20,651 nt of DNA from DAIDJM01 sp964250215 (GTDB lineage Bacteria > Pseudomonadota > Alphaproteobacteria > Acetobacterales > Acetobacteraceae), in the NCBI GenBank assembly GCA_964250215.1, contig CAXUEX010000038.1, positions 1 through 20,651 on the forward strand, given 5' to 3'. Position 1 is the stretch's first letter. Every line of letters starts with the position of its first letter. Of the stretch, positions 1-8,980 are shown in pieces. The notes below the pieces were generated by a model. That model had not been told where the DNA came from, made no database searches, and saw only the letters and a list, made by a program, of their open reading frames with translations. A program made the position numbers and the translations under genes.

Positions 1-914
1 CCGTGAACAAGATGTGCGGCAGCGGCATGAAAGCGGCGATGCTTGCGCATGATCAGTTGCTCGCCGGCACGGCCCAGGTGGTGGTCGCCGGCGGCATGGA
101 AAGCATGACCAACGCGCCGTATCTGCTGGAACGCGCCCGCGGCGGCTACCGGCTCGGCCACGGCCGCGTGGTGGACAGCATGTTCCTCGACGGGCTGGAA
201 GACGCTTATGACAAGGGCCGGCTGATGGGCAGCTTCGCCGAGGACACGGCGGAAAAACTGCAATTCACCCGCGCCGCCCAGGACGATTTCGCGCTCGCCT
301 CGCTGGATCGCGCGCGGCGCGCCACCGCTTCGGGCAGTTTCAAATCCGAAATCGTCGCCATCGAGGGCGTGCTGACCGACGACGAAACCCCCACCAAAGC
401 CAAGCCCGAGAAAATTCCCACGCTGAAACCGGCCTTTCGCAAGGACGGCACGGTGACCGCCGCCAATTCCTCCTCCATCTCCGATGGCGCCGCGGCGCTG
501 GTCATGATGCGCCAGAGCGAAGCCGAACGGCAGGGCATCCAGCCGCTCGCCGTGGTGCGCGGCCACGCCAGCCACGCCCAGGAACCCGCCTGGTTCACCA
601 CCGCCCCGATCGGTGCAATGAAAAAGTTGTTTGAATGTACCGGCTGGAACGCGCAGGACGTCGATCTGTTCGAGATCAACGAGGCGTTCGCCGTAGTCAC
701 GATGGTGGCGATGCGCGAACTGAGTCTGCCGCACGAGAAGGTGAACGTGAACGGCGGCGCCTGCGCGCTAGGCCATCCGATCGGCGCCTCGGGCGCGCGC
801 ATCCTGGTCACGCTGCTCGCCGCATTGGAAGCGCACGGCCTGAAGCGCGGCGTCGCCTCCCTCTGCATCGGCGGCGGCGAGGCCACCGCCATGGCCGTCG
901 AGCGCTTGCAATAA
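1..914 (+). CDS. Acetyl-CoA C-acetyltransferase (thiolase), 5'-truncated
   Basis: This is the C-terminal 303 residues of a biosynthetic-type thiolase, which condenses two acetyl-CoA to acetoacetyl-CoA (or runs in reverse). The frame is open to the window edge. The GTG at base 3 is an internal Val of the conserved nucleophile loop VNKMCGSGMK, not a start, so about 85-90 N-terminal residues are missing. The nucleophilic Cys is visible residue 5. NEAF is at 226-229, the GHP histidine (258) lies in CALGHPIGASG, and the second catalytic Cys (288) is in CIGGGEA, so all active-site loops are present. The nearby PHA-synthase-like gene and phaR make a role in PHB precursor supply plausible, but the sequence alone does not separate PhaA from a general AtoB-like enzyme. 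A strong hairpin follows the stop. Confidence 0.93.
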   Translation, partial: VNKMCGSGMKAAMLAHDQLLAGTAQVVVAGGMESMTNAPYLLERARGGYRLGHGRVVDSMFLDGLEDAYDKGRLMGSFAEDTAEKLQFTRAAQDDFALASLDRARRATASGSFKSEIVAIEGVLTDDETPTKAKPEKIPTLKPAFRKDGTVTAANSSSISDGAAALVMMRQSEAERQGIQPLAVVRGHASHAQEPAWFTTAPIGAMKKLFECTGWNAQDVDLFEINEAFAVVTMVAMRELSLPHEKVNVNGGACALGHPIGASGARILVTLLAALEAHGLKRGVASLCIGGGEATAMAVERLQ

Positions 915-927
915 GCCGTGAACCGCA

Positions 928-962
928 GTTCGGCACGCGCAACAGCGCCGCGCGTGCCGAAC
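928..962. terminator. 13-bp perfect hairpin between convergent genes
   Basis: GTTCGGCACGCGC (928-940) is perfectly complementary to 950-962, with a 9-nt loop. It lies 14 bp after the thiolase stop and between convergent genes. No T-tract follows on either strand, so it is not a canonical intrinsic terminator. It may block or process transcripts from both sides, or stabilise the mRNA 3' end. Confidence 0.5.
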
Positions 963-1020
963 CCACGATCAAATCAGCCGTCAACCCTCATTCTGAAAAC
1001 TGAAAACTGGCAACTGACAA

Positions 1021-1467
1021 TCAGTTGCAGAGCGCGTTGCCGATCCCGCTGGTGGAGGTGCCGACCGGGCAGCCGTAGCCGGGGCCGGAGATGGTGAGGC
1101 CGACCTTTCCGTTGATGTAATCGATATCGTAGGTGCCCATCGCCCCGCTGTTGCAGAAGCTGACGGCGGTCGCGGGGCCGGCAAGCGGACACGACGAGAC
1201 GGCGGTTCCCTTGTAAACCAGCGCCGTCTTCACCCGACCGGCAGGAACTTTCTGCGCGCATTTGGTGCCCGGACCGAACTGGGCCAGGCCGCCGCTCCCA
1301 TTGATGTAGGCCACAGCGCCAGCCTTCAGCTTGCCCGCCTTGCAATACGCGAGCGCGTCGGCGGCGGAAACCAGGAAGCCTTCATGCGGCGCCGGCGCCG
1401 CGACCGCGGATGCGCCCGCGAACAGGGAAACGAGAGCGGCGACGGTGGAAGTACGAACGAAATTCAT
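1021..1467 (-). CDS. Small secreted Cys-rich protein with internal duplication
   Basis: The 148-residue product starts with a clear Sec signal peptide: positive MNFVR, a hydrophobic core, and a likely signal peptidase I site around AVAA at 21-24. I do not recognise the family. The mature part has six Cys (42, 70, 93, 105, 133, 147). It consists of two units with the same landmarks at an exact 63-residue offset: Cys42/105, YING 54-57/117-120, GPG 65-67/128-130, Cys70/133. The even Cys count suggests periplasmic or extracellular disulfides. The ATG at 1467 is chosen because it begins the signal peptide; an AGAAGG lies about 12 nt upstream, which is rather far. A longer open frame reaching upstream runs antisense through the PHA-synthase-like coding region in a different frame and is not credible. 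It is convergent with the thiolase. Confidence 0.75.
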   Translation of the reverse strand: MNFVRTSTVAALVSLFAGASAVAAPAPHEGFLVSAADALAYCKAGKLKAGAVAYINGSGGLAQFGPGTKCAQKVPAGRVKTALVYKGTAVSSCPLAGPATAVSFCNSGAMGTYDIDYINGKVGLTISGPGYGCPVGTSTSGIGNALCN

Positions 1468-1595
1468 GAGAATCGATGACCTTCTAAGTGGGGTGGTGCG
1501 CGGACCGTATGGAGTCCGCCGGCGCCGCGCAAGCCGGTCTGCGCGCGCAATGGCGTCGCGAAACCCCTGGTCTCCGATTCGCATCCCGGCGCGCG

Positions 1596-2750
1596 TCAGC
1601 CACGTGTCGCTGCGGTGGAGCGGGCGCCGGCATTTCGCTCCGCCCCGCTTTCCTGCCCGTGCAGCCAGGCCGCCAATCTTTCCCACAGCACCGTTCTGGC
1701 GTGCGATCCGGCCACCATGCCCACGTGCCCAGCCCGGGGCCGCAGCACGCATGCGCCCTCGATCAGCGCCGCCAGCGAAGCGGCGCTCTCCGGCGGCACG
1801 ATCCGGTCGCGCTCTGGAATGGCCACGAAGCAGGGGATACGAAGCCGCTCCGGCCGCACCGCCTCGCACAGCACCCGCCATTCGCCGCAGGCCGGCGCGT
1901 TCGCGCCATACCATTGCGCCAGCGTTTCGCGCGCCACGGGCGCGGCCAGCGGCACGCCGTCGGCCAGCCAATCCTCCACCGCCACGAACAGCAGCGCCCG
2001 GAAGCCCGCCGGATCTTGCCTCGAGAAATCCCGGTATTTCGCCGCGACGCCGCCGGGATCGAGCCGCGAGAACAGCATCTGCAACGCATCCACCGGCAAC
2101 GCGCCGTGCAGCACCAGCAAGGACTCCAGCGCTGGCAGCAGCGCGGCCACCGCCTGGGCCGGCGCCGGGTCCGGTGCCCAGAAATCCCAAGGCGTGGCCA
2201 GCAGAACCAGCCGCCGCACCAGTTCCGGCCGGCGCAGCGCCGCCGCCACCGCCATCAGTCCGCCCATGCAATAACCCAGAAGATCCACAGGCTCGCCCAA
2301 TGCCGCCATCGCGCGCTCCAGCCGCCCCGCCACGTAATCGGTGAGCGAAAATCCACGCTCCAGATCGCCGGGAAAGCCCCAATCCAGCAGCAACGGCCGC
2401 ATTCCCTGCCCCGCCAGGAAGCGCAGCATCGAGTGCTGATCCATCAGATCCAGCACCTCCGTCCGGTTCACCAGACTGGGCACCACCAGCAAGGGCCTGC
2501 CGCCGTCAAGGCCGTAATCCAGCAGGCGCGAACTACCTTCGGCCCAGATTGCCGGGGGATCCGGCAGCCGCCGCCGATACGGGTGCCGCCGATACGCCGC
2601 TATGCCCGCCAGCAGCGCCGGATCAGCTCCGGTCGCTGGCGGCGCCGTGCCCGGCCACAGGCTCGCCAGCGGCGAGGCGAGGCCCAGGTGCAGCAGCAGC
2701 GGGCGCGGCCCCAGCCGCTGCATCGGCCCCGGTGGCCCGCCCGATTGCAT
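1596..2750 (-). CDS. PHA synthase-like alpha/beta-hydrolase-fold protein
   Basis: The 384-residue protein has the features of a poly(3-hydroxyalkanoate) synthase catalytic subunit: DWG at 123-125, a lipase-box variant GYCMGG with Cys161 in place of Ser, Asp315 in PERDRIVP, and His342 in AGHVGM. The Cys-Asp-His triad is the known PhaC signature, joining hydroxyacyl-CoA monomers into storage polyester. It is much shorter than class I PhaC (about 560-600 residues) and nearer in size to class III PhaC. Many Acetobacteraceae carry such short PhaC-like proteins beside phaR, so polymerase activity is likely but not certain; a depolymerase or thioesterase role is possible. The start is uncertain: ATG 2750 or ATG 2723 both lie inside the small ORF at 2623-2907. 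It is divergent from phaR. Confidence 0.8.
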   Translation of the reverse strand: MQSGGPPGPMQRLGPRPLLLHLGLASPLASLWPGTAPPATGADPALLAGIAAYRRHPYRRRLPDPPAIWAEGSSRLLDYGLDGGRPLLVVPSLVNRTEVLDLMDQHSMLRFLAGQGMRPLLLDWGFPGDLERGFSLTDYVAGRLERAMAALGEPVDLLGYCMGGLMAVAAALRRPELVRRLVLLATPWDFWAPDPAPAQAVAALLPALESLLVLHGALPVDALQMLFSRLDPGGVAAKYRDFSRQDPAGFRALLFVAVEDWLADGVPLAAPVARETLAQWYGANAPACGEWRVLCEAVRPERLRIPCFVAIPERDRIVPPESAASLAALIEGACVLRPRAGHVGMVAGSHARTVLWERLAAWLHGQESGAERNAGARSTAATRG

Positions 2751-2907
2751 CAGATCCTGCCCCCGCCAGCACGGCCCACGCCCGCGCCGCCTCGCCGCAC
2801 TGCGTCGCCAACCGCGCCAGCAGTTCCTGCGTATCCCGATCCAAAGCCCGGGCGCACAACTCGCTCTGCCAGATCGTCAGCCAATCCTCGGCTACCCCGC
2901 TCGCCAT
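2623..2907 (-). CDS. Small helical ORF overlapping the PHA-synthase-like gene
   Basis: The ATG at 2907 has a good GGGAG Shine-Dalgarno 7 nt upstream. The 94-residue product begins with an amphipathic, Trp-containing helical segment (EDWLTIWQSELCARALDRD and onward to about residue 49) and ends in a low-complexity Ala/Gly/Pro tail. Codons up to about residue 49 have strong G/C third positions. After that the third-position bias weakens and the same bias appears in the PHA-synthase frame, shifted by one base. So the first half is probably real coding sequence. The tail may be out-of-frame reading past a frameshift at a C5 run (2760-2764). It may be a PhaE- or phasin-like accessory, or the N-terminus of the synthase itself. 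Confidence 0.5.
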   Translation of the reverse strand: MASGVAEDWLTIWQSELCARALDRDTQELLARLATQCGEAARAWAVLAGAGSDAIGRATGADAAAGAAPAAAAPGPRLAAGEPVAGHGAASDRS

Positions 2908-3065
2908 CCCACATCTCCCGGCAACTACCCTGTCCAAATCCACCGCGCCTCGCGAGCATTCCCCGCAGCCCGCGTAAAACCCGCAGTTTGTGCGGCGCGG
3001 CAAGCGTGTTAAGCGCGGTACTTGCCATGCCGGGCCGCCCGATGCGCGCGGCCCAGGAGAGATCG

Positions 3066-3767
3066 ATGACGCAGGCCACCCCATCCCCGATCGGTCCTGC
3101 CGGCACCGCCGCATCCCGAGATGCAGCTAAGTCGGGCACGGCCAAAACGGCTCCAGCCAGGAACGAAGCCGCCGAAACGGCGAACGCCGTCGTCGTGAAG
3201 AAATACGCCAATCGCCGCCTCTACAACACCGAAAGCTCCAGCTACATCACGCTCGACAATCTCGCCGAGATGGTGCGCGCCGGCCGGGATTTCGTGGTCT
3301 ACGATGCCCGCACGGGTGAAGACATCACCCGCTCCGTGCTCACCCAGATCATCGTCGAGGAGGAAAGCCGCGGCCAGGCGCTGCTGCCCACGGCCTTCCT
3401 GCGCCAGCTCATCGGCTTCTACGGCGACAGCATGGGCGGGATGGTGCCGCGCTACCTCGAACAGACGATGGCCGCGATCGCGCGCCAGCAGCAGCAGGTG
3501 CGCGAGGCCATGCAGCAGACCATGGGTTCGCTGCTGCCGCCGGGGCTGGAGGAGATGCGGCGCCAGAACTTGGCCATGGTGGAGCGCGCCATGCACCTGT
3601 TCTCGCCCTTCTATCGACCGGGCGATCCGGCGGGAGCGCCTGCCCAACCGGAGGACGAGGTGGTGGCACTGCGCGAGGAGGTCGCCAGATTGCGCCAGGA
3701 ACTCGCCGAGGCCGCGATTGCGCCGGTGGAAGCTACGCCGCGCCGCCGCGAAACCGCGGGTTCCTGA
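3066..3767 (+). CDS. phaR: PHB synthesis repressor PhaR
   Basis: The 233-residue protein carries the PHB/PHA accumulation regulator DNA-binding domain (about 42-100, VVVKKYANRRLYNTESSSYI, then DNLAEMVRAGRDFVVYDARTGEDITRSVLTQ-type sequence). This is followed by the PHB_acc domain (about 101-180) and a heptad-like acidic/Leu coiled coil (196-215). PhaR proteins bind both DNA and PHB granules and repress phasin and biosynthesis genes until polymer titrates them. ATG 3066 has AGGAGA 5 nt upstream. The first 40 residues are an Ala/Thr/Pro-rich, probably disordered extension. It is divergent from the PHA-synthase-like gene across about 160 bp. A weak TGC-N6-GCA inverted pair (2991-3002) lies there, but it does not match the spacing I know for PhaR sites. 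Confidence 0.93.
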   Translation: MTQATPSPIGPAGTAASRDAAKSGTAKTAPARNEAAETANAVVVKKYANRRLYNTESSSYITLDNLAEMVRAGRDFVVYDARTGEDITRSVLTQIIVEEESRGQALLPTAFLRQLIGFYGDSMGGMVPRYLEQTMAAIARQQQQVREAMQQTMGSLLPPGLEEMRRQNLAMVERAMHLFSPFYRPGDPAGAPAQPEDEVVALREEVARLRQELAEAAIAPVEATPRRRETAGS

Positions 3768-3871
3768 GATATTTTGTTTCGGCTCGTCACAATTTTGCGC
3801 GCCTGCCGAAAAAGTTACCCCACGCTGACATTTTGGGTCTAGGGTAGTCCGTCGCTTCCAGGGAGAGGATC

Positions 3872-4354
3872 GTGACGCAAACTATCGCGGCGCTTGCGCC
3901 GGGGGGAACGATTCCGGAACCTGAGGAGGCTCCGGAAGAGGTGAACGGCAGCGGCAGCGGTAATGGTCGCGGCAGCGCCCGGGCCAGCGACGCCGATCGT
4001 CATGTCGGCGCCCGCATCCGGGAGCGCCGGATCATGCTGGGCCTGTCGCAGCAGCAGCTCGCGCAGATGATCGGCGTCACCTATCAGCAGGCGCATAAAT
4101 ACGAGCGGGGGCTGAACCGTATCTCGGCCGGTCGGTTGTTCGAGATCGCCCAGGTGCTGGCGGTGCCGATCTCCTGGTTTTTCGAGGGCATGAAGGCCGA
4201 AATCGTGCCCGCCGAAATCAGCCCTCGGCAACGCATGTGCCTGGAGCTGGCGCGGAACTTCGCCATGATCGACAACGAAAAACACCAGGAAGCGCTCAGC
4301 CAGATGGCCCGCGCGCTGGCCGCCCAGGCACAGGTGGGCCTCACCTCGAACTGA
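3872..4354 (+). CDS. XRE-family transcriptional regulator, PraR-like
   Basis: The 160-residue protein has a Cro/C1-type helix-turn-helix at about 44-100 (RIRERRIMLGLSQQQLAQMI, then recognition helix TYQQAHKYERG), ending in the PISWFFEG segment typical of alphaproteobacterial PraR/PhrR-like regulators. A C-terminal helical region (117-152) follows. The N-terminal 40 residues are acidic then Gly/Ser-rich and probably disordered. The GTG start at 3872 is supported by GGGAGAGG at 3861-3868. Known relatives control surface, quorum or symbiosis functions; the targets here cannot be read from the sequence. It sits 104 bp after phaR and converges with the FAD-dependent gene. Confidence 0.85.
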   Translation: MTQTIAALAPGGTIPEPEEAPEEVNGSGSGNGRGSARASDADRHVGARIRERRIMLGLSQQQLAQMIGVTYQQAHKYERGLNRISAGRLFEIAQVLAVPISWFFEGMKAEIVPAEISPRQRMCLELARNFAMIDNEKHQEALSQMARALAAQAQVGLTSN

Positions 4355-4462
4355 GGTTTGTGGTCTGTCGTATCGCGGTCCGAACCGGCCCGGACGCGCC
4401 GCCAAGCAGCTCCAGGTGGTCCTCCGCGCCAAGCGGGGAAATGTCGTCGAAGCCGACTTGGG

Positions 4463-5944
4463 TTAGATGATGAAGCTCCAACGCGGCGCGTCCTCGCGCA
4501 GCCAGCCGATCACGCTGGCTGCCACCTGCACCGCCTGAACGCGGATATCGGGCACAGCCACGCATTCCCAGAACACCCCGCGCACGATCGGCCCCAACGC
4601 CCAGATCTGCGGCGCTGGCGTGCCATCTGGCCGCAGCAGGTTCAGGTCGTCGTCGGTATCGATGCCGAGGCCGTGCGCATCGAGCCGCACCAGGCCGCGC
4701 GCGATCAAGTTCTGCATCAGCCGGTCCTGCGTCCGTCCAACCGGTTCCAGCCCGCTCGCCTGGATCACGCGCTGCACGCTCATCGCGCGGATTTCGCCCG
4801 GTTCGCCGCGCGGCGAATAGCGCACGGTAACGCCGTCTGGCCCGCTTTCCACGGAGCGGATGCGGCCGCCCAACACTGCCAAGCTGCCATCGTCGAGCAT
4901 CCCCTGCAGGCGTTCCGCATGCGGCGGCGCCACTCGGTGCCGGTGCACATCCCAGTAGCGCCGCGCGTGCCGCAGAAACCGCCGCCGTTCAGCCGCGGGC
5001 AATCCGCGCCACAATTCCGGCGTCACCGGCCGCAGACTGTCGATCACCGCGCGCCAGTTCACGCCCTGCTCCGAGGCCGCGAAAATTTCGCGCCGCACCC
5101 GCGCCGTGAGCGCCGCCAGTGAACCGCGCTCCTCGTTCGAGAAATCCGGCGTCGGCCAGGCGCCCACCGGCGCGTGCCGGGAAGGCAGCAATCCGCCCCG
5201 CGACATCGCCACGATCTTGCCGCGAAAGCCGCGCTGCCGCATCGAAACCGCCAAGTCCACCATCGTCAGCCCGGTGCCCACGATCAACACGGGAAGCGAT
5301 CCGGAGAGCTTCGCCCATGCCTTGCGGCCCCAGGGGTTCTCGCAAACGCGCGGATCGCCGCTCTCGGCCGGCGGCAGATTGCCGTTCGCCAGTACCAAGC
5401 CACAAACCTCCAGCGTCTTGCCGCTGGCGAAATGCAGCCGGTAGCCGCCCGGATCGGGCTCGGCGTCGATCACCTCGTCCGGCATTAGCCGCAACTGCGC
5501 GTGCCCGGCACTCTCGCGCATCGCGCTGTCCAGCATGGATCGGATGTAGTGGCCATAGAGCCCGCGGCTCGCGAACAGTCCGGCCGGCGTGCGGTGCAGT
5601 CCGTCCGCGCCATCCGGCACGTTGCGTTTCAGCCACGCCTCGAAATGCAGCGGCTCTTCCTCCAGCGCGCTCATATTGCTGGCCCGCACGTTCAGCAGAT
5701 GGTCGGAATCGGCGCTGGAATACGCAAGCCCACGCGCGAAATCCGGTGCCCGTTCGCACAACACCACCGGCTGGTCCCCCGGGAGCCGTCGCAGCAATTG
5801 CAGCGCCGCTGCCGTGCCCGAAAATCCCGCCCCGATCACCGCGATGGGCCGCTTGGCCGGGCCGGGCGCTGGCATCTCGCGCGCCTGGTCCTCGAACAGC
5901 AGGAACATGGCCCCGGTATCGGAAGGTTTCAGGTTGGCTTGCAT
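4463..5944 (-). CDS. FAD/NAD(P)-binding oxidoreductase
   Basis: The 493-residue protein has a Rossmann dinucleotide-binding motif VIGAGFSGTAAALQLL (GxGxxG at 38-43), a second nucleotide-binding segment around SLPVLIVGTGLTMVDLAVSM, and a C-terminal GxxWE-like element. This is the layout of the FAD-NAD(P)-binding (NAD_binding_9 / HpnW-like) proteins, whose substrates are mostly unknown. The second ATG (5944) is chosen over one 39 bp upstream (5983) because GGAG lies 5-8 nt before it. An AT-rich patch at about 6012-6045 probably contains the promoter. The gene is monocistronic, between aceA (same strand, upstream) and the convergent PraR-like gene. The specific reaction is unknown. Confidence 0.82.
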   Translation of the reverse strand: MQANLKPSDTGAMFLLFEDQAREMPAPGPAKRPIAVIGAGFSGTAAALQLLRRLPGDQPVVLCERAPDFARGLAYSSADSDHLLNVRASNMSALEEEPLHFEAWLKRNVPDGADGLHRTPAGLFASRGLYGHYIRSMLDSAMRESAGHAQLRLMPDEVIDAEPDPGGYRLHFASGKTLEVCGLVLANGNLPPAESGDPRVCENPWGRKAWAKLSGSLPVLIVGTGLTMVDLAVSMRQRGFRGKIVAMSRGGLLPSRHAPVGAWPTPDFSNEERGSLAALTARVRREIFAASEQGVNWRAVIDSLRPVTPELWRGLPAAERRRFLRHARRYWDVHRHRVAPPHAERLQGMLDDGSLAVLGGRIRSVESGPDGVTVRYSPRGEPGEIRAMSVQRVIQASGLEPVGRTQDRLMQNLIARGLVRLDAHGLGIDTDDDLNLLRPDGTPAPQIWALGPIVRGVFWECVAVPDIRVQAVQVAASVIGWLREDAPRWSFII

Positions 5945-6045
5945 TGTCTCCACTCCCGTCGAACCCGGCTCTACGCGCCGCATGGCGGAGACAACGCTAA
6001 ACCAACCCGTGCGATAATCCTAGCAAAATAGTATGGAATTGGCCG

Positions 6046-6076
6046 AAAAATCGGAGTCCGGCTCTCCGGACGCCGA
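6046..6076 (-). terminator. Intrinsic terminator of aceA
   Basis: Read on the minus strand, TCGG-c-GTCCGG-agag-CCGGAC-t-CCGA forms a 10-bp stem with one mismatch and a 4-nt loop, followed directly by TTTTT. It starts about 30 bp after the isocitrate lyase stop and separates aceA from the downstream oxidoreductase. Confidence 0.75.
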
Positions 6077-6105
6077 TGATGCCTGACCGACGGCGAACGG
6101 CTGCG

Positions 6106-7413
<1,308 letters not shown>

Positions 7414-7505
7414 GTCAGGATTTCCTCGTCATCGAACTGCAAACGCCATATCGACCTTCGCAGGTGCGGAAGATAGATTCCGCACAGGGCCACCCGAAAA
7501 ATATG

Positions 7506-7555
7506 CTGTGCAGGTTTACACAGAGTGAGGCGTAAAACGGAAAAGTCTTTACACA
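7506..7555. promoter_or_regulatory. Candidate operator in the aceA-regulator intergenic region
   Basis: TTTACACA occurs twice in direct orientation (7515-7522 and 7548-7555), 33 bp apart, which is about three helical turns. The first copy is also the right arm of an inverted repeat, CTGTG-N8-CACAG (7506-7523). The repeats lie nearer the regulator's start (7578) and could serve autoregulation, aceA control, or both. The assignment to the ScfR-type protein is inference. Confidence 0.5.
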
Positions 7556-7577
7556 AATTCCCGAAATTGGCGCCCCC

Positions 7578-8969
7578 ATGCCCCGCCCGCTGATCGGCCG
7601 CACTGTCCGCCGCCTGCGCACGGAGCAAGGACTTTCGCAGCAATCGCTCGCCCAGCGCCTCGGCATCTCGCCGAGCTACTTGAATCTCATCGAGCACGAT
7701 CAGCGCAACGTCACCGCCAGCCTGCTGATCAAGCTCGCCGAAATGCTGCGCGTCGATCTCGCCGCACTCTCCGGCGCGCAGGAGCGCGAACTGGAGTTCG
7801 GCCTGCGCGAAGTCTTCGCCGATCCGCTGCTCGGTGTGGAACCTGTGCCCGACAGCGAAATCGAAGCCGCCGCCGCAAACCCCAACGCCGCGCGCGCCGT
7901 GCTCGCGCTGTATCGCGCCTGGCGTGTGGCGCGCGACGACGCCAGCGGCATCGCGCTGCCCACCGGGCGGCGAATTCTGCTGCCGAACGAGGAAGCGCGC
8001 GACGTGTTCCACGAGCGCGCCAACCACTTCCCCGATCTCGAAACCGCCGCCGACGCGATCGCGGCGGAATTGCACGCGACGCCGGCGGAGATGAATCACG
8101 CGCTCGCCGAACGCCTGCGCCGCCAGCACCAGGTGGCGGTGCGCGTGGCTCCGATGGAAGATGCGCTGCGCCGCTACGATCCCGAAACGCGCTCACTCAC
8201 GCTTTCGGAACAACTACCACGGGAAAGCCGCGGCTTCCACATGGCATTCCAGGTGATGCTGCTGGAAGCGCGCGATACGGTGGAGGCGCTGCTCGCCACC
8301 ATATCGCCCAGTTCGCCCGAAGCCGGCGCGCTGATCCGCATCGGCCTGCTGAATTACGGCGCAGCGTGTTTGCTGATGCCATACGCGCCGTATCTGGACG
8401 CCGCGCGCGCGCTTCGCCACGATATCGACGGGCTTTCCGCGCGCTTCGGCGTGAGCTTCGAACAGGCCGCGCAGCGCCTGTGTTCCTTGCAACGCAATGG
8501 CGCCCGCGGCGTGCCCTTCTTCTTTCTGCGCGTCGATCCCGCCGGCAATGTGAGCAAGCGTTTCTCCGCCGCCGGCTTCCCGTTCGCGCGCTTCGGCGGC
8601 AGTTGCCCGCGCTGGATCGTGCACCGCGCCTTCGCCACGCCAGGCCGGCTGCGCGTGCAGGTGGCGCAATTGCCCGACGGCGCCACGTTCCTGAGCTTCG
8701 CGCGCTGCATCGAAGGCCCCGCCGCAAGCTGGGGCGAACCGCCGCCCACCCACGTGATCGCCATGGGCTGCGATGTGGCCCACGCCGACGAGCTGGTGTA
8801 CGCCGATGGTCTGAACCTGGAACATGCCGCCGTCGGCATCGGCCTCTCCTGCCGCCTGTGCGACCGCCCAAACTGCCGCAGCCGCGCCTTTCCGCCCCTG
8901 GAACATCGTCTCGCGGTGGACCCGAACCTGGCCGGCGACAGCCCATATCGCTTCGAGGCGAGGAAGTAG
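7578..8969 (+). CDS. ScfR/RamB-type short-chain fatty acyl regulator
   Basis: The 463-residue protein has an N-terminal XRE helix-turn-helix (about 7-62, LRTEQGLSQQSLAQRLGISP then SYLNLIEHDQRNV). A central ImmA/IrrE-like region (about 165-270) and a C-terminal DUF2083-type domain with GCD (397-399) and CRLCDRPNCRSRAFPP (425-440) follow. This is the architecture of ScfR-family regulators such as RamB, which control glyoxylate-shunt or methylcitrate genes in response to acyl-CoA metabolites. The central domain lacks the zinc-protease HExxH; the corresponding place reads RGFHMAFQ, so it is a ligand-sensing rather than a protease domain. ATG 7578 has no visible Shine-Dalgarno. Divergence from aceA strongly suggests that gene is its target. 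Confidence 0.9.
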   Translation: MPRPLIGRTVRRLRTEQGLSQQSLAQRLGISPSYLNLIEHDQRNVTASLLIKLAEMLRVDLAALSGAQERELEFGLREVFADPLLGVEPVPDSEIEAAAANPNAARAVLALYRAWRVARDDASGIALPTGRRILLPNEEARDVFHERANHFPDLETAADAIAAELHATPAEMNHALAERLRRQHQVAVRVAPMEDALRRYDPETRSLTLSEQLPRESRGFHMAFQVMLLEARDTVEALLATISPSSPEAGALIRIGLLNYGAACLLMPYAPYLDAARALRHDIDGLSARFGVSFEQAAQRLCSLQRNGARGVPFFFLRVDPAGNVSKRFSAAGFPFARFGGSCPRWIVHRAFATPGRLRVQVAQLPDGATFLSFARCIEGPAASWGEPPPTHVIAMGCDVAHADELVYADGLNLEHAAVGIGLSCRLCDRPNCRSRAFPPLEHRLAVDPNLAGDSPYRFEARK

Positions 8970-8980
8970 GCGTGGAGGAA

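Noticed and set aside
1468..2382. Long N-terminal extension of the small secreted protein
   Set aside because: It would overlap the PHA-synthase-like gene out of frame; the ATG at 1467 begins a proper signal peptide.
2991..3002. TGC-N6-GCA as a PhaR operator
   Set aside because: The spacing differs from the TGC-N3/N4-GCA sites I know for PhaR, and such matches are frequent in high-GC DNA.
1488..3065. N-terminal extension of phaR by over 500 codons
   Set aside because: The extension runs antisense through the PHA-synthase-like gene, while a good AGGAGA site and ATG at 3066 give the normal PhaR length.
2750..3211. Alternative minus-strand frame ending in TGATG at the synthase start, suggestive of coupling
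   Set aside because: Its third-position composition and Gly/Arg-rich translation are non-coding in character, and it runs antisense into phaR; the overlapping ORF at 2623-2907 is the better reading.
3825..3850. CTGACA/TAGTCC as promoter of the PraR-like gene
   Set aside because: The spacer is only 14 bp and the -10 match is poor.
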